DNA of 7,084 nt. Source: Acuticoccus sp038745295 (GTDB lineage: Bacteria > Pseudomonadota > Alphaproteobacteria > Rhizobiales > Amorphaceae). Below the pieces are notes generated by a model that worked only from the letters and a program-made list of their open reading frames with translations, searched no databases and had not been told where the DNA came from. The stretch covers positions 1 through 7,084 of the forward strand of contig JBCDLN010000220.1 in NCBI GenBank assembly GCA_038745295.1. Reading direction: 5' to 3'. Below, piece by piece: positions 6,115-7,084 of the stretch (the stretch's first letter is position 1; the number at the start of each line of letters is the position of its first letter). A program made the position numbers and the translations under genes.

Positions 6115-6783
6115 ATGAGCTATACCCTTCGCCCCATGCCGCCGCAGGTGGACGCCGCACTCCTCGACAAGGCGCTGACGGTTGAGACTGCCACCATAGG
6201 CCATCGCCGCTTCTTGGGCTTTGCAGACCCCGCCATTCAGGCGCTTTTCCCTGGTCAAAGAATTGCAGGCACCGCGGTCACCATTGCCCTGCCCGGCCAA
6301 GACTCCACTCTCCTTCACCACGTCATCCAGTTTTTGCGGGAGGGGGACATTTTGGTGATCGATCGTTTGGGTGACCAGCGCCATGCCTGTCTGGGTGGTG
6401 GCGTTGCCTGCGCGATCAAGGCACGCGGCGTTGCCGGCGTTGTCATCGACGGGCCTTGCACCGATGTTCCCGAAATTGAGGACTACGAACTCCCAGTGTG
6501 GTGCCGAGGACCCTCGCCCATCACCACGCGCCTTTATGATATTGGCGGCGCCTTTAACGTGGACGTCAGCATTGGCGGCGCTGTGGTCCACCCCGGCGAT
6601 TTGGTGGTGTGCGACTATTCGGGCGTGCTTGCGATGCCCGTCGATGAGGCGGAGGCCGACGTGGACTGGGCGCTGGGCAAACAAACCTCAGAACCCGCCA
6701 TGCACAAAAAGCTGCTTGACGGCGCGATGCTGGGAGAACTCTCAGGCGCCTCAGCGAAGGTGACGCAAAAGACCGGCGGCTAG
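6115..6783 (+). CDS. RraA-fold protein related to class II pyruvate (HMG/CHA) aldolases, with altered active-site motif
   Basis: 222 residues, typical for the RraA/HMG aldolase fold, whose true aldolases cleave 4-hydroxy-4-methyl-2-oxoglutarate-type acids to pyruvate with a metal ion. Landmarks: 'PGQRIAGTAVTIALPG' (46-61), 'REGDILVIDRLGD' (75-87), 'LGGGVACAIKARGVAGVVID' (93-112), 'DGPCTD' (112-117) and 'VVHPGDLVVCDYSGVLAMP' (157-175). Active members have an Asp in the glycine loop and an Arg before the metal-binding Asp (D-X20-R-D as I recall). Here the loop is Gly94-Gly96 and the Arg is Thr116, while Asp117 remains. The chemistry may thus differ from aldol cleavage. The start is the ATG at 6115, with GGAG (6105-6108) 6 bases before it; the frame is open back to 5962 inside the ghrA-like gene but without family sequence. 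It is the last gene of the operon. Confidence 0.85.
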   Translation: MSYTLRPMPPQVDAALLDKALTVETATIGHRRFLGFADPAIQALFPGQRIAGTAVTIALPGQDSTLLHHVIQFLREGDILVIDRLGDQRHACLGGGVACAIKARGVAGVVIDGPCTDVPEIEDYELPVWCRGPSPITTRLYDIGGAFNVDVSIGGAVVHPGDLVVCDYSGVLAMPVDEAEADVDWALGKQTSEPAMHKKLLDGAMLGELSGASAKVTQKTGG

Positions 6784-6903
6784 ATGTCGTTACCATCAAC
6801 GTTGTTCATCGGGGAACCGTCTTAGGGGGCCGTGCCTTACTGCTCCCGCCTGTGCTCGATCGTCCCGCGGTGGCCCTGATGCATCAACCCACAATTCGCT
6901 CAT

Positions 6904-6919
6904 CCGGCACAGTTGCCGG
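6904..6919. repeat. Small inverted repeat CCGGCA-cagt-TGCCGG
   Basis: Perfect 6-bp arms with a 4-base loop, 12 bases before the 11-bp palindrome. It would form a stable short hairpin in RNA of either strand. Confidence 0.6.
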
Positions 6920-6931
6920 TCTCAGACGTTG

Positions 6932-6955
6932 CCGAAACGCGCAAGCGCGTTTCGG
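6932..6955. repeat. Perfect 11-bp inverted repeat, possible transcription end structure
   Basis: The left arm CCGAAACGCGC (6932-6942) and right arm GCGCGTTTCGG (6945-6955) are exact reverse complements around AA. It is the strongest stem in the window, about 150 bases after the last stop codon. It lacks a T tract on either side, so it is not a classic intrinsic terminator. A Rho-assisted end, an mRNA 3' stabiliser or a repeated extragenic palindrome fits better. Confidence 0.6.
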
Positions 6956-7019
6956 TGGGGTTGACCCATCAGACCCACCCCGGGATCCTGACGGTGTCGG
7001 CTCCGGAGGAACGTCGCTG

Positions 7020-7059
7020 TTTGGTGTCCCACCAAAGGAACATGTGAAGGGTTCTTTGG
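7020..7059 (+). repeat. Two mutually exclusive stem-loops sharing one arm
   Basis: TTTGGTG (7020-7026) pairs perfectly with CACCAAA (7030-7036) around a 3-base loop. The CCAAA of that second arm, continued as CCAAAGGAAC (7032-7041), can instead pair with GTTCTTTGG (7051-7059) with a single bulged G. The two folds cannot coexist. Confidence 0.45.
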
Positions 7060-7084
7060 GCGCACTTCTGAGTGTTGGCGGGCC

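Larger units (their letters stand above)
6784..7084. other. Non-coding-looking tail with several inverted repeats
   Basis: These 301 bases after the last gene show no recognisable protein. Open frames exist on both strands but match nothing I know. The stretch instead carries several self-complementary segments: TGATGCATCA (6877-6886), CCGGCA/TGCCGG (6904-6919), an 11-bp perfect repeat (6932-6955), and two overlapping stems between 7020 and 7059. No run of T follows any stem. It could be the end of the operon transcript, an intergenic repeat element, or the degraded edge of another gene. Confidence 0.5.

Noticed and set aside
5983..6684. Long antisense frame opposite the RraA-like gene (233 codons), and similar long antisense frames opposite dctM, dctP and the dehydrogenase gene.
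   Set aside because: These are mirror frames of GC-rich coding DNA, with Arg/His-rich composition, no recognisable domains and no ribosome binding sites.
6784..6825. A 13-residue frame (MSLPSTLFIGEPS) starting directly after the RraA-like stop.
   Set aside because: It has no ribosome binding site of its own and no similarity; most likely trailer sequence.
6879..7084. Open plus-strand frame from an ATG at 6879 to the right edge.
   Set aside because: It runs through the 11-bp palindrome and other stems, has a weak ribosome binding site, and an Arg/Gly/Pro-rich translation I cannot relate to any family.
6884..7084. Open minus-strand frame entering from the right edge and ending at TGA 6886-6884, possibly the end of a convergent gene.
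   Set aside because: The 66 visible residues are rich in Pro, Ser, Gly and Arg, with no recognisable C-terminal domain. It cannot be decided without sequence to the right.

Overview
The window looks like a catabolic locus from a GC-rich proteobacterium. By eye GC is in the high fifties, with GTG and TTG starts alongside ATG. The mix of a DctP-DctQ-DctM TRAP transporter, Gfo/Idh, 3-hydroxyisobutyrate dehydrogenase-like, GhrA-like and RraA-like genes is typical of Alphaproteobacteria, many of them marine or soil organisms that feed on organic or sugar acids. The taxonomic call is inference from gene content only. No mobile element, tRNA, rRNA or CRISPR was seen.

Layout. Two gene sets diverge from a control region of about 214 bases (1975-2188). 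Leftward (minus strand) run a 6-phosphogluconate/3-hydroxyisobutyrate dehydrogenase-family enzyme of LtnD type (1974-1033), a sugar-phosphate-isomerase-like TIM barrel (1036-173, coupled to the first by a 4-base GTGA overlap), and the first 36 codons of a Gfo/Idh/MocA-type oxidoreductase that runs off the left edge (110-1). Rightward (plus strand) run dctP (2189-3190), dctQ (3197-3760), dctM (3789-5078), a ghrA-like 2-ketoacid reductase (5106-6035) and an RraA-fold aldolase-like gene (6115-6783). Gaps are 6, 28, 27 and 79 bases, so this looks like one operon. The last 301 bases (6784-7084) hold no convincing gene but an unusual crowd of inverted repeats.

How the genes may work together. DctP binds an extracellular carboxylate, probably a hydroxy or sugar acid, and DctQM import it. 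The cytoplasmic enzymes on both arms would then oxidise, isomerise, reduce and possibly cleave it. The exact substrate cannot be read from the sequence, and no sugar-acid kinase or transcriptional regulator lies in the window. Points of most interest are the RraA-like protein, which lacks the Asp and Arg expected at the aldolase catalytic positions; a twin palindrome GTCCSGGAC in the divergent promoter region; and the structured tail, where two hairpins compete for the same strand.
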